A stretch of 37,676 bases of DNA. It comes from JBFMGD01 sp040751775. GTDB lineage: Bacteria > Bacillota > Dethiobacteria > DTU022. Made by a program: the position numbers and the translations under genes. The stretch spans positions 1 to 37,676 of the forward strand of contig JBFMGD010000026.1 of assembly GCA_040751775.1 (NCBI GenBank). Direction: 5' to 3'. The notes below the pieces were generated by a model, which was not told the DNA's origin, did not search any database, and saw only the letters and a program-made list of their open reading frames with translations. Shown here in pieces: positions 31,183 to 37,676 of this stretch (position 1 is its first letter; the number at the start of each line of letters is the position of its first letter).

Positions 31183-31225
31183 TTTTAAAGAAGGGTTCTA
31201 AACAAAAAATAAACATCTTCTGAAC
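31183..31225 (-). promoter_or_regulatory. SARP-like promoter of the DUF4097 gene
   Basis: On the minus strand GTTCAGA (31225-31219), GTTTATT (31214-31208) and GTTAGAA (31203-31197) are spaced 11 bp apart. Eight bases later TAAAAT (31188-31183) makes a good -10. The layout matches the site at 26569-26612. Confidence 0.65.
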
Positions 31226-31296
31226 ATTCGATCTGAAGGTTGTTGTTGAAAGGAAAAAGATTACCCGGGCAATGAATTGGATTAATACGGTATATT

Positions 31297-32247
31297 TTAA
31301 AGATGTTCTGAATTCGGTGCGGTTGATACGGGAGCCTCTGCCTGCCGTTTGGCAGCCCTGGCGGCGAGAATCGGTTTAAGCTCGGTTACGGCAATGCCGG
31401 TGAAGATTAGGAGGGCGCCCGCCAGCTTCTGCAATGTAAACAATTCTTCCCAAAACAGTAACGAAAAAAGGCCGGCAAATACCGCTTCCGTGGAAAGGAT
31501 CAGAGCGGCATGCGTGGGTAGGGTAAAACGCTGCGCCACCGTCTGAGTGACGAAAGCGCCGATGGTACAGAAGAAAACAGCGTAGAAGATGGCGCCCCAG
31601 ATAATCGGGGGATGAGCCAACATGCCCGCAATAGGCTCCACAAAGAGAGCGATGCTCAGATTGGCCAGCCCGACAAACGCCATCTGAACCGCGGCCAGGA
31701 TCAACGGATCCCGGCGGGGCGCGAAAATACCCAGTGAAATGATATGAGCGGCAAAAAGAATGGCGCTGATAAAAGTGAGGGCGTCCCCAAACTCCAGCCC
31801 GAAGGTTTCACTGGCCGACAGAAGAAAAAGACCGACTGCAGCCAGGAAACCACCGGCGAATGACAACCAGCCCGGTGATTTTCTGGTAACCAAAATATAC
31901 AGAAAGGGCACGATTACCACGGCGGTACCGGTAATAAAACCGGACTTGGCGGGAGTGGTATAGAGCAGGCCGATCGTTTGAAAGCCGAAGCCGGCAAATA
32001 GAAAAAAACCGATCAGTGAACCAATCAGTAAATCCTGGCTGGTTACCTGCCTCATTTTGCGCCAAAACACTACGGCAACCAGTACGGCGGCTGCGAGAAA
32101 ACGCAGCCCCAGGTAAGTAAAAGGAGGGATTAGCTCCAGGGACGCCTTCATCACCACGAAATTTGAACCCCAAAAGACGGCGACAATCAGCAGTGACAGG
32201 TCCGCCAGGATCATTTTTTTTCTGCTGACTTCTACCTCTGCGATCAA
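31297..32247 (-). CDS. EamA/DMT family transporter
   Basis: A 316-aa inner-membrane protein with ten predicted helices in two EamA repeats of five. The first begins LSLLIVAVFWGSNFVVMKAS, with the family's P-x-x-x-x-x-R-F turn in IPPFTYLGLRFLAAAVL. The second repeat begins near FGLEFGDALTFISAILFAAH and ends LLIFTGIAVTELKP. Members export amino acids or other metabolites; the substrate cannot be read. The start is TTG at 32247, with AGGTG about 8 bases upstream; ATG 32214 is an alternative. It is a single gene; its 3' end lies about 72 bp upstream of the BTAD-type promoter of the DUF4097 gene. Confidence 0.88.
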   Translation of the reverse strand: MIAEVEVSRKKMILADLSLLIVAVFWGSNFVVMKASLELIPPFTYLGLRFLAAAVLVAVVFWRKMRQVTSQDLLIGSLIGFFLFAGFGFQTIGLLYTTPAKSGFITGTAVVIVPFLYILVTRKSPGWLSFAGGFLAAVGLFLLSASETFGLEFGDALTFISAILFAAHIISLGIFAPRRDPLILAAVQMAFVGLANLSIALFVEPIAGMLAHPPIIWGAIFYAVFFCTIGAFVTQTVAQRFTLPTHAALILSTEAVFAGLFSLLFWEELFTLQKLAGALLIFTGIAVTELKPILAARAAKRQAEAPVSTAPNSEHL

Positions 32248-32350
32248 ATCAATTTACACCTTACCTTTCCGGCTTCTGTCCAGTGCTGCCCAACAGGCGG
32301 ACATTCGTATTCTATCATTCTTACCTTTGTAATAACAACCGCAAATCTTG

Positions 32351-32395
32351 AAAAAAAACGAGAGGACAACAAAAACCGCCCTCTCGTTTTTCCAC
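32351..32395. terminator. Hairpin with A-tract and T-tract on the two sides
   Basis: AAAACGAGAGG (32355-32365) pairs with CCTCTCGTTTT (32380-32390), flanked by an A-run on the left and a T-run on the right. In form it would terminate transcripts from both directions, but it lies upstream of the EamA gene and downstream of the kam operon's own terminator. Confidence 0.65.
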
Positions 32396-32449
32396 TGAAT
32401 ATTTGATCTAAAATTCCCTGTAAGCGATCTAGGGGCGATTATCTAATCT

Positions 32450-32489
32450 TCATTAAAAAGCAATCAGGCAGGGCGCACTGCCCTGCCTG
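32450..32489 (-). terminator. Intrinsic terminator of the kam operon
   Basis: On the minus strand CAGGCAGGGC (32489-32480) pairs with GCCCTGCCTG (32474-32465) around a 5-base loop, followed by ATTGCTTTTTAAT. It lies 17 bp after the kamE stop. Confidence 0.88.
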
Positions 32490-32505
32490 TTAGGGTTTCA
32501 GCTTT

Positions 32506-33258
32506 TCATACCGCGTCGCGACGCCGGGACAATTCGGTCACAATAAACGAAGCGACATGGTTGGGCAGCGTACCCGGTCCGAATCCGGCGTCATAGCCGA
32601 GTTCGATCGCCAGCTCATGGGAGATACGCGGTCCGCCGCAAATAAGCAATACGCTTTCCCGCAGCCCTTCCGCTTCGGTCAACTCCACCAGCTCAGTCAG
32701 GTTTTCCAGGTGGATGTTTTTCTGCGTAACTACCTGGGAAACGAGAATCACGTCCGCCTTCAGCTCCACCGCCCTGGCCAGAAGATCCGCGTTTAAGACC
32801 TGGCTGCCCAGGTTATAGGCTTCGATCTCAGAGTAGCGCTCCAGGCCGTATTCCCCGGCATAACCTTTCATGTTGACGATAGCGTCGATACCGACAGTAT
32901 GCGCATCGGTGCCGGTACAAGCAGCCACCACCACCACTTTCCGCCCCAACTTTTCTTTAATGAAACTGTTAACCTCTTTGAGGGTCATCACCGCGTGCTG
33001 CCGCTTGGGAATTTTGATCGACGTATAATCGACCAGATGAGCGCATTTACCGTAAACAACAAAAAAGGTAAAGCCCTCTCCCAGGTCCGCCGCTTCCACC
33101 ACCGACGGCGCCTCCAGGCCCATCTGCAAGGCCAACTGCCGGGCCGCTTCCCTCGCTTCATCTCCTACCGGTACGGGGAGGGTAAAGCTGAGCTGGACAG
33201 CCCCGTCATCCATGGTATCGCCATACGCCTTTACTCGGGTCAAATCGGATTTGTTCAT
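32506..33258 (-). CDS. kamE: Lysine 5,6-aminomutase beta subunit
   Basis: A 250-aa subunit of the adenosylcobalamin- and PLP-dependent enzyme that moves an amino group in D-lysine or beta-lysine during lysine fermentation. The cobalamin-binding D-x-H-x-x-G motif is TGTDAHTVGID (D118, H120, G123), with H120 as lower ligand. K131 in NMKGYAGEYG is probably the lysine that forms the PLP imine in the resting enzyme. CGGPRISHELAIELGYDAGF near the end completes the B12 Rossmann domain. The ATG directly follows the kamD stop. This is the last gene before the terminator. Confidence 0.93.
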   Translation of the reverse strand: MNKSDLTRVKAYGDTMDDGAVQLSFTLPVPVGDEAREAARQLALQMGLEAPSVVEAADLGEGFTFFVVYGKCAHLVDYTSIKIPKRQHAVMTLKEVNSFIKEKLGRKVVVVAACTGTDAHTVGIDAIVNMKGYAGEYGLERYSEIEAYNLGSQVLNADLLARAVELKADVILVSQVVTQKNIHLENLTELVELTEAEGLRESVLLICGGPRISHELAIELGYDAGFGPGTLPNHVASFIVTELSRRRDAV

Positions 33259-34836
33259 CTACTTTCCAGGCCTCCCTACAGCGGCGGCGGCACCAAGGAA
33301 CATTGCCGCAAAAGGATTATAATAGTCCGCATGCTTGGCGATTACACCATTTCCACCCTTACCGCCGTCACGGCTGCGCTTAATATCGGCAAAGAACCCC
33401 TGTTCCAGGGCCGTTTCCAGGCCAATTTTATCGATCTCCTTAAGCAACCGGCAAGCCTGATCCAGCAGCATCGCGGCGCGTGACTGGATCCGGCCCTGTT
33501 CTTTAAATAAGATCTCTTCACCCAAGTGGCGGGCGTTATTAAAGATGTAACGGGCGTTGGCAATGCTTAAATAGCGGTCGCTCAGGAAGGGGGTATGAAT
33601 AGCCTCGGTCAGCATGCCGAGCAGCTGGATCTCCTGTCCCGTCAGGACGGAAACCAGGTTGAACATCCCGTTTACCAGGTAGGTGCGGAAGATATCCCCG
33701 GTCACGTGCTTGGTGGGAGGCATGTATTTCAGGGGCGAGCGCGGGAAAATCTCCCGGCAGAGCTGCGCCTGGGCGATCTCCATCAGCAAGCCGTCTTCAA
33801 AAGCCGGGTTAATTTCAAAGGCATGCCCCAGGCCCATCTGTTCCTCCCTGAGGCCGGAACGCAGGCCCAGTTGTTCATTGATAAACTGGGATGCCAGCAC
33901 CGTATGACCTTTCTCAAAGGCATCGGCGGTAGTCAGGTAGTTGTCTTCACCGGTATTGATCGTAATCCCGGCGAATGCGTTGATCATCCGGGAAAAGTGT
34001 TGGTCGATAAAGGTGCGCCGCATATTGATATCGCGGAATAAAATACCGTACATAGCATCATTGAGCATCATATCCAGCCGCTCTAAGGCGCCCATCGCCG
34101 CGATCTCCGGCATGCACAGCCCCGAGCAGTAATTGACCAACTGGATATAGCGGCCCGTTTCCCGACCCGCCTCGTCCAAAGCCTGGCGAACGATCCGGAA
34201 ATTCTCCTGGGTAGCATAAGTGCCTCCAAAACCCTCGGTCGTGGCGCCGTAAGGGACGTAATCAAGCAGGCTTTGCCCGGTATGGCGGATTACGGCAACG
34301 ATATCGGCACCCTGCAACGCCGCCGCCCGGGCCTGCACGGCGTCTTCATAAATATTGCCGGTGGCCACGATCACGTAGAGCAGCGGTTTGGGAGGCGGCC
34401 CCGCCTGCTCCATCAGCCGCCGCCGCGCCTCGCGCTGACCGGCGATCCGATCGGCGGCCGCGACGGCGGCGCGATCAGCGAGTTCACGCCACTTAAGCCC
34501 GGCGGCTCCGCGGATCGCTTTAACTGCCAGCTCACCGGAGGCAACAGCCGCGGCGATTGCCTGAAAAGTGAGCCCTGTTTCAACAGCAGTCCCCGCCAAC
34601 CAGGCAGTCAGCCCCCGGTCGAGCAAGCCCGCCTGATGCAGTTTCTCCACTAAAACGTTGGGCAGCGGTACACCGGCCGCGTCAACCCCGTCCACCCCCA
34701 AAAGCCGGGCCACAGCCCGTTCAATGGTCGTTGTGGTGTAACCGTTAATCCATGAATGCAGTTTGTCGGCAATGCCGGCGGCGTTCTGCCTGGCGTCGGC
34801 AACCTTGGCATGATCCAGGTTCAATTTACTTTCCAC
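33259..34836 (-). CDS. kamD: Lysine 5,6-aminomutase alpha subunit
   Basis: A 525-aa catalytic TIM-barrel subunit that pairs with KamE. Recognisable segments are NLDHAKVADARQNAAGIADK at the start, IVATGNIYEDAVQARAAALQ, DIVAVIRHTGQSLLDYVPYG (PLP and substrate site region), GIMLNDAMYG-like LDMMLNDAMYGILFRDINM and YMPPTKHVTGDIFRTYLVNG. The length is as expected for the family. GTG at 34836 is preferred because GAGGAGG lies about 9 bases upstream; an in-frame start at 34869 adds 11 basic residues upstream of that site. It sits in an operon with kamE and the upstream P-loop gene. Confidence 0.93.
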   Translation of the reverse strand: MESKLNLDHAKVADARQNAAGIADKLHSWINGYTTTTIERAVARLLGVDGVDAAGVPLPNVLVEKLHQAGLLDRGLTAWLAGTAVETGLTFQAIAAAVASGELAVKAIRGAAGLKWRELADRAAVAAADRIAGQREARRRLMEQAGPPPKPLLYVIVATGNIYEDAVQARAAALQGADIVAVIRHTGQSLLDYVPYGATTEGFGGTYATQENFRIVRQALDEAGRETGRYIQLVNYCSGLCMPEIAAMGALERLDMMLNDAMYGILFRDINMRRTFIDQHFSRMINAFAGITINTGEDNYLTTADAFEKGHTVLASQFINEQLGLRSGLREEQMGLGHAFEINPAFEDGLLMEIAQAQLCREIFPRSPLKYMPPTKHVTGDIFRTYLVNGMFNLVSVLTGQEIQLLGMLTEAIHTPFLSDRYLSIANARYIFNNARHLGEEILFKEQGRIQSRAAMLLDQACRLLKEIDKIGLETALEQGFFADIKRSRDGGKGGNGVIAKHADYYNPFAAMFLGAAAAVGRPGK

Positions 34837-34900
34837 GCGGTTTTTCCTCCTCGCTTTATACAAGTTCAAACAGCATCACTAAACTTGGGGGCACGTTCAG

Positions 34901-35938
34901 TTATGGCTGATAGACCAGGTCGAATACGGGACGGGGAAACAGGGCTTCTGTCATCCGGTTCAGAAATTCGGACGGGGCATAACCTTTCCCGCTGGGGTTG
35001 GTCGGATTGAGGGTAACGGCGAGCAGTTTAATTTCATGCAGTACCCGGATCCGGCCTCCGATATGGTGATAGCGGCTGTACTGTTCGGGAGACAGAAATA
35101 TTTTAGAGGCATCCTTTAAAATAATCATGGGCGGTTCCGGCCGCTCGACAATTTCCGGCAAAAGTTGATCCACCAGGGCTCCGCCGAACACGATCGCAGC
35201 GGTGTCAGCCCTGATCCCTGAGCGCAACCGGTTCCGGACCAGCAGCGGTATCGGCGCGCGCAGCAACTCGATCTCCCAAGCCGCGCCGCGGCGGTGTATC
35301 AGCGCCGCCTCAGCCCGGCTTAAACCGCTAACCGCCGCTTCAAGCAGGGTTTGATCTTCCACCGGCAGTGTTTCCAGAAGAGCGCAGCGAAAGACGGTTT
35401 TTCGGATTACGTCTTCCAGCGCGATTCCCACCGCAGCCCCCGTCGACAGGATAGTAGCGCCTGTTACCGACGGCGCCGCTGAAGCAAGACGGTTGATCGC
35501 GCCGTCTACCAGAATTTGCGCCGCGCCCAGTTCCCGCATCTTTAAGGAAAGCATCCTCAAACCGCTGCTGCTGCCTGGACCGGCCAATTCGACCTTGCCG
35601 GCTTGCAGCACCCTGCCCAAACAGACCTCTCCGAGCGGCGTGGCATAGCTGCTGCGGTAGAGCAGTTCCAGAACCGCTTCGGACGCCTCAAAGCAAGCGG
35701 CGGCGGTTGCGACCAGGGTTCCCGCCGGAGCGTAAATACGGGGTTTTTCTTTCAAAGTGAGTCGATCGAAACGTTCGCCGTCATAACCGGCTGAGATCAA
35801 TCCCAACACCTTACCGCTGCTTTCATAACAGCGAACCAGGTAATTTAAGGTTACCGTTTTACCGACGTTTTTTGTCATCCCGACAATCGCCAGTTCCCCG
35901 GCGCCGGAGGAGGCCACCAATTCATAAAGGCCGGACAT
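34901..35938 (-). CDS. P-loop protein of the lysine 5,6-aminomutase operon (KamB-like, possible reactivating factor)
   Basis: A 345-aa cytosolic protein with an N-terminal P-loop NTPase motif GMTKNVGKTVTL (about 20-31) followed by LISAGYDGERFD, the layout of SIMIBI-type GTP/ATP-binding chaperones. A VDGAINRLASAAP segment near the middle and EFLNRMTEALFPRPVFDLVY at the end are not assigned. Genes of this kind sit next to kamDE in clostridial lysine-fermentation clusters, where a role in reactivating the B12 enzyme has been suggested; that is recalled knowledge and unproven. It is the first gene of the operon, 64 bp before kamD. Confidence 0.7.
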   Translation of the reverse strand: MSGLYELVASSGAGELAIVGMTKNVGKTVTLNYLVRCYESSGKVLGLISAGYDGERFDRLTLKEKPRIYAPAGTLVATAAACFEASEAVLELLYRSSYATPLGEVCLGRVLQAGKVELAGPGSSSGLRMLSLKMRELGAAQILVDGAINRLASAAPSVTGATILSTGAAVGIALEDVIRKTVFRCALLETLPVEDQTLLEAAVSGLSRAEAALIHRRGAAWEIELLRAPIPLLVRNRLRSGIRADTAAIVFGGALVDQLLPEIVERPEPPMIILKDASKIFLSPEQYSRYHHIGGRIRVLHEIKLLAVTLNPTNPSGKGYAPSEFLNRMTEALFPRPVFDLVYQP

Positions 35939-36281
35939 TTTGCTTTCACCTGCCTCCCGGCAGTAAGTAGGAAAGCTTACGGTAAAAAAGAAAGATTCTA
36001 CTGCTTTGCTGTTTCGTAGAGCGTGTAATTTTTCACGTCAAATAATTCTTGTCCTGGTATCTATAAAGAGAGAGTGATTACATCTCTTGGATTGCGCAGT
36101 AGAATCCAGTAACAGTATACGCATTCTGAAGTGAGCATACATCGGTTGAAAGGGCTAAACTTTAACGTAGTTTATTATACATTATGTCTATGAAAGCGGC
36201 AGGAAAATAGAGCGCTCTAGTGAACTAGAATAAGAGAGTCCAAAGTGTCGACCATATTTTGTTGCCAGGGGAGATAATACC
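35939..36281. other. 343-bp divergent control region between the kam operon and pucR
   Basis: No gene or known riboswitch is seen. TCTAG-TGAA-CTAGA (36216-36229) and an overlapping GAGCGCTC form short palindromes just before pucR and are candidate operators. GTAAG/CTTAC arms lie near 35964-35981. Only weak promoter hexamers could be assigned on either strand (for example TTGAAA near 36147). Confidence 0.4.
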
Positions 36282-37553
36282 ATGCCTTTAGTCCTTGAAC
36301 AGGCACTGCAGTTGGATGCTTTTCATAAATGCAGGCTGCTAACCGGCCCGGTAGGGCTGGATAACCAGATTAAGTGGGTCAATATCCTCGAAATATTGGA
36401 TGACCTGCGCCACATTGAAGAGGGAGAATTTTTAATTACAACCGCCTACGGGTTTGACCTCGATGACAGCATTAAGCAACAGCGTCTCCTGGAGCTGCTG
36501 GCCGGCAACCGGCTGGCGGCTTTAGCTGTCCAGACTGGTCATTACATTAAGGAGATACCCGGCTCCTTTATCAAGGCTGCCGTTGTAACCGGAATTCCGG
36601 TAATTGAAATCCCCGGTGAGATCAGTTTTAAAACTCTAACCAGAGCTCTATTAAGCGAACTGCAGCAGCAAAATCTGGTTGAAAAAAATGGTGAACTGCT
36701 GAACCGGGACGATCGGCTCAAGATCATAGCCAAACAAAGCCGGGAGATGATGCTCAAACTACTGGCGGGCGAAAATCCCGAAAAATACAGCGACAGTTTA
36801 AGGATACTGCATATATCCCCCCATGCGGAATTCTATATGCTGCAGATAAACAGCCAGCTCCCCGCAGGGAAGAACGGATTCGCCGGCGGTCCCGCAGGAA
36901 GCCGGGATCCCGCAACCAACCGGCTTCTCTATAATCTGGTTCAACTGCTTGTACAGTATAACCTGCCTTTCCTGGCGGCATCTCTGGATTTTGATCTGAT
37001 CGCCTTAATCCAGCCTGTTAAACCCGACTTTGAACAGGTGCTCTCGGCTGTTCACCAGCTGCTTCGTGAACTGGAGCTTTTAAACCCGCATTATCTTTTT
37101 TCCATGGGTTTAAGCAGCTGTCGCGGCAGCTTGAGCGAGGTGAATTCCGCGCTGGCTGAAGCGGCGGTAGCTATGGAAGCAGCCCGGCTGCGGCTGGCGG
37201 GAGAGAGCAATCTGGCCGGCTATCCCCGGTTGGGTTTTTACAAGGTGCTGCTGGAGATGAAAAACCTGGAGCTGTTGAAGTCACTTTACAAAGAGACCGT
37301 AGCGCCTCTGCTGCACTACGATCAAAGGTCCGGCGGAGCCTTGCTGGAAACCCTGCGCACCTACTTAAAACATTTAAATCACAGCGAGGCGGCCAAGGAG
37401 CTCTTTATCCACCGTCATACGATGCGCTACCGCCTGGAACAGATCGAGTCTTTGACCGGGCTTAAACTCGGTGATCCGCAAAAAGTTTTCCAGTTATATA
37501 TAGGCTTGATGGTTTATGATTATCTCAAAGCTCGCGGCGTGATTAATACCTAG
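36282..37553 (+). CDS. PucR/CdaR-type transcriptional regulator
   Basis: A 423-aa activator. Residues about 1-125 are the PucR N-terminal domain (VLEQALQLDAFHKCRLLTGP, GLDNQIKWVNILEILDD, EGEFLITTAYGF, ITGIPVIEIPGEISF-like end). The middle (about 160-300) is a GGDEF-derived ligand domain of the CdaR type. The last 70 residues hold the HTH_30 DNA-binding segment LLETLRTYLKHLNHSEAAKE and LFIHRHTMRYRLEQIESLTG. GGGGAG lies before the ATG at 36282. It is divergent from the kam operon, so it may switch lysine fermentation on in response to an amino acid or nitrogen signal; this is inferred from position. Confidence 0.9.
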   Translation: MPLVLEQALQLDAFHKCRLLTGPVGLDNQIKWVNILEILDDLRHIEEGEFLITTAYGFDLDDSIKQQRLLELLAGNRLAALAVQTGHYIKEIPGSFIKAAVVTGIPVIEIPGEISFKTLTRALLSELQQQNLVEKNGELLNRDDRLKIIAKQSREMMLKLLAGENPEKYSDSLRILHISPHAEFYMLQINSQLPAGKNGFAGGPAGSRDPATNRLLYNLVQLLVQYNLPFLAASLDFDLIALIQPVKPDFEQVLSAVHQLLRELELLNPHYLFSMGLSSCRGSLSEVNSALAEAAVAMEAARLRLAGESNLAGYPRLGFYKVLLEMKNLELLKSLYKETVAPLLHYDQRSGGALLETLRTYLKHLNHSEAAKELFIHRHTMRYRLEQIESLTGLKLGDPQKVFQLYIGLMVYDYLKARGVINT

Positions 37554-37676
37554 ATGTGATCTGATGCATCTCCGGCATGCACAATATAGCCGATAGTCAA
37601 AAGCGCCAGGCTGACGGCCAAACCGAGATAAAGCGAATTAAACGGCAACCGGAGCAATCCGCCTGCGATTACACTG
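37550..37676 (-). CDS. C-terminal end of a membrane protein (partial)
   Basis: The minus strand from the right edge reads in one frame for 41 residues to a TAG at 37552-37550, overlapping the pucR stop by 4 bases. It contains a clear hydrophobic helix (LYLGLAVSLALLTIGYIVHA) and a short hydrophilic tail. It is the last transmembrane segment of a transporter or similar protein whose start lies outside the window; the family cannot be told. Confidence 0.6.
   Translation of the reverse strand, partial: SVIAGGLLRLPFNSLYLGLAVSLALLTIGYIVHAGDASDHI

Noticed and set aside
35939..36281. A lysine or cobalamin riboswitch before the kam operon
   Set aside because: No match to the conserved cores of either class was seen in the minus-strand leader, and no long terminator-antiterminator structure.
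1..37676. CRISPR array, tRNA or rRNA genes, transposases or attachment sites
   Set aside because: None was seen when reading for regular repeats, cloverleaf ends, rRNA-like text, transposase motifs or flanking direct repeats.

Overview
The window looks like the chromosome of a strictly anaerobic, spore-former-type Bacillota (Clostridia, Peptococcaceae-like). The reasons are mid-50s GC by eye, strong AGGAGG ribosome-binding sites with many GTG/TTG starts, consensus sigma-A promoters, an oxygen-defence set (PerR, superoxide reductase, rubrerythrin), a glycyl-radical enzyme with its activase, and lysine 5,6-aminomutase. The taxonomic call is inference; no rRNA or tRNA gene lies in the window. 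Most genes are on the minus strand. No insertion sequence, integrase, CRISPR array or prophage gene was seen.

Layout. 1-1834 (minus): a ThDP-dependent carboligase/lyase cut by the left edge, and a zinc alcohol dehydrogenase. 2078-2419 (plus): a promoter followed by an unidentified, highly structured RNA closed by a perfect 10-bp end stem. 2424-3930 (minus): hpt and a cytidylate-kinase-like protein fused to a nuclease-like domain. 4080-5985: perR and superoxide reductase, divergent from rubrerythrin. 6046-7167: a DUF2726/zinc-finger protein. 7469-8877 (plus): a coupled satD-DUF3307 pair whose SatD domain resembles a GGDEF-type cyclase palm. 8957-9802: nitroreductase. 9947-16649: a glycyl-radical locus with an activase and a 993-aa enzyme carrying an N-terminal SCP2-like domain. 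Divergent from it are a TetR regulator, a free SCP2 protein and an M24-fold protein. 16755-18930: pyrimidine-dimer glycosylase and a spermidine-synthase-like protein. 18971-23044 (minus): an ABC-2 exporter operon with its own winged-helix regulator, a membrane protein and a 41-aa membrane peptide. 23311-25752: thioesterase, queG and a decayed MFS gene. 25880-31127: a 1128-aa STAND/TPR/BTAD regulator flanked by a degenerate ABC ATPase plus a 32-aa membrane peptide on one side and a DUF4097 lipoprotein on the other. Both flanking units have promoters with three direct repeats at 11-bp spacing. 31297-32247: EamA transporter. 32506-35938: kamE, kamD and a P-loop partner protein, divergent from a PucR regulator (36282-37553). 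The window ends in the tail of a membrane protein.

How the genes work together. Four local regulatory circuits can be read from the sequence: PerR with the divergent superoxide reductase and rubrerythrin genes; the TetR operator between the two SCP2/glycyl-radical arms; the winged-helix regulator with GTTTAT half-sites at its own ABC operon promoter; and the BTAD regulator with 11-bp repeats at the two flanking promoters. The strongest candidates for something undescribed are the RNA at 2114-2419, the SatD-DUF3307 pair read as a cyclase-like signalling pair, the SCP2-fused glycyl-radical enzyme cluster, and the BTAD regulon with its tiny membrane peptide and signature-less ABC ATPase.
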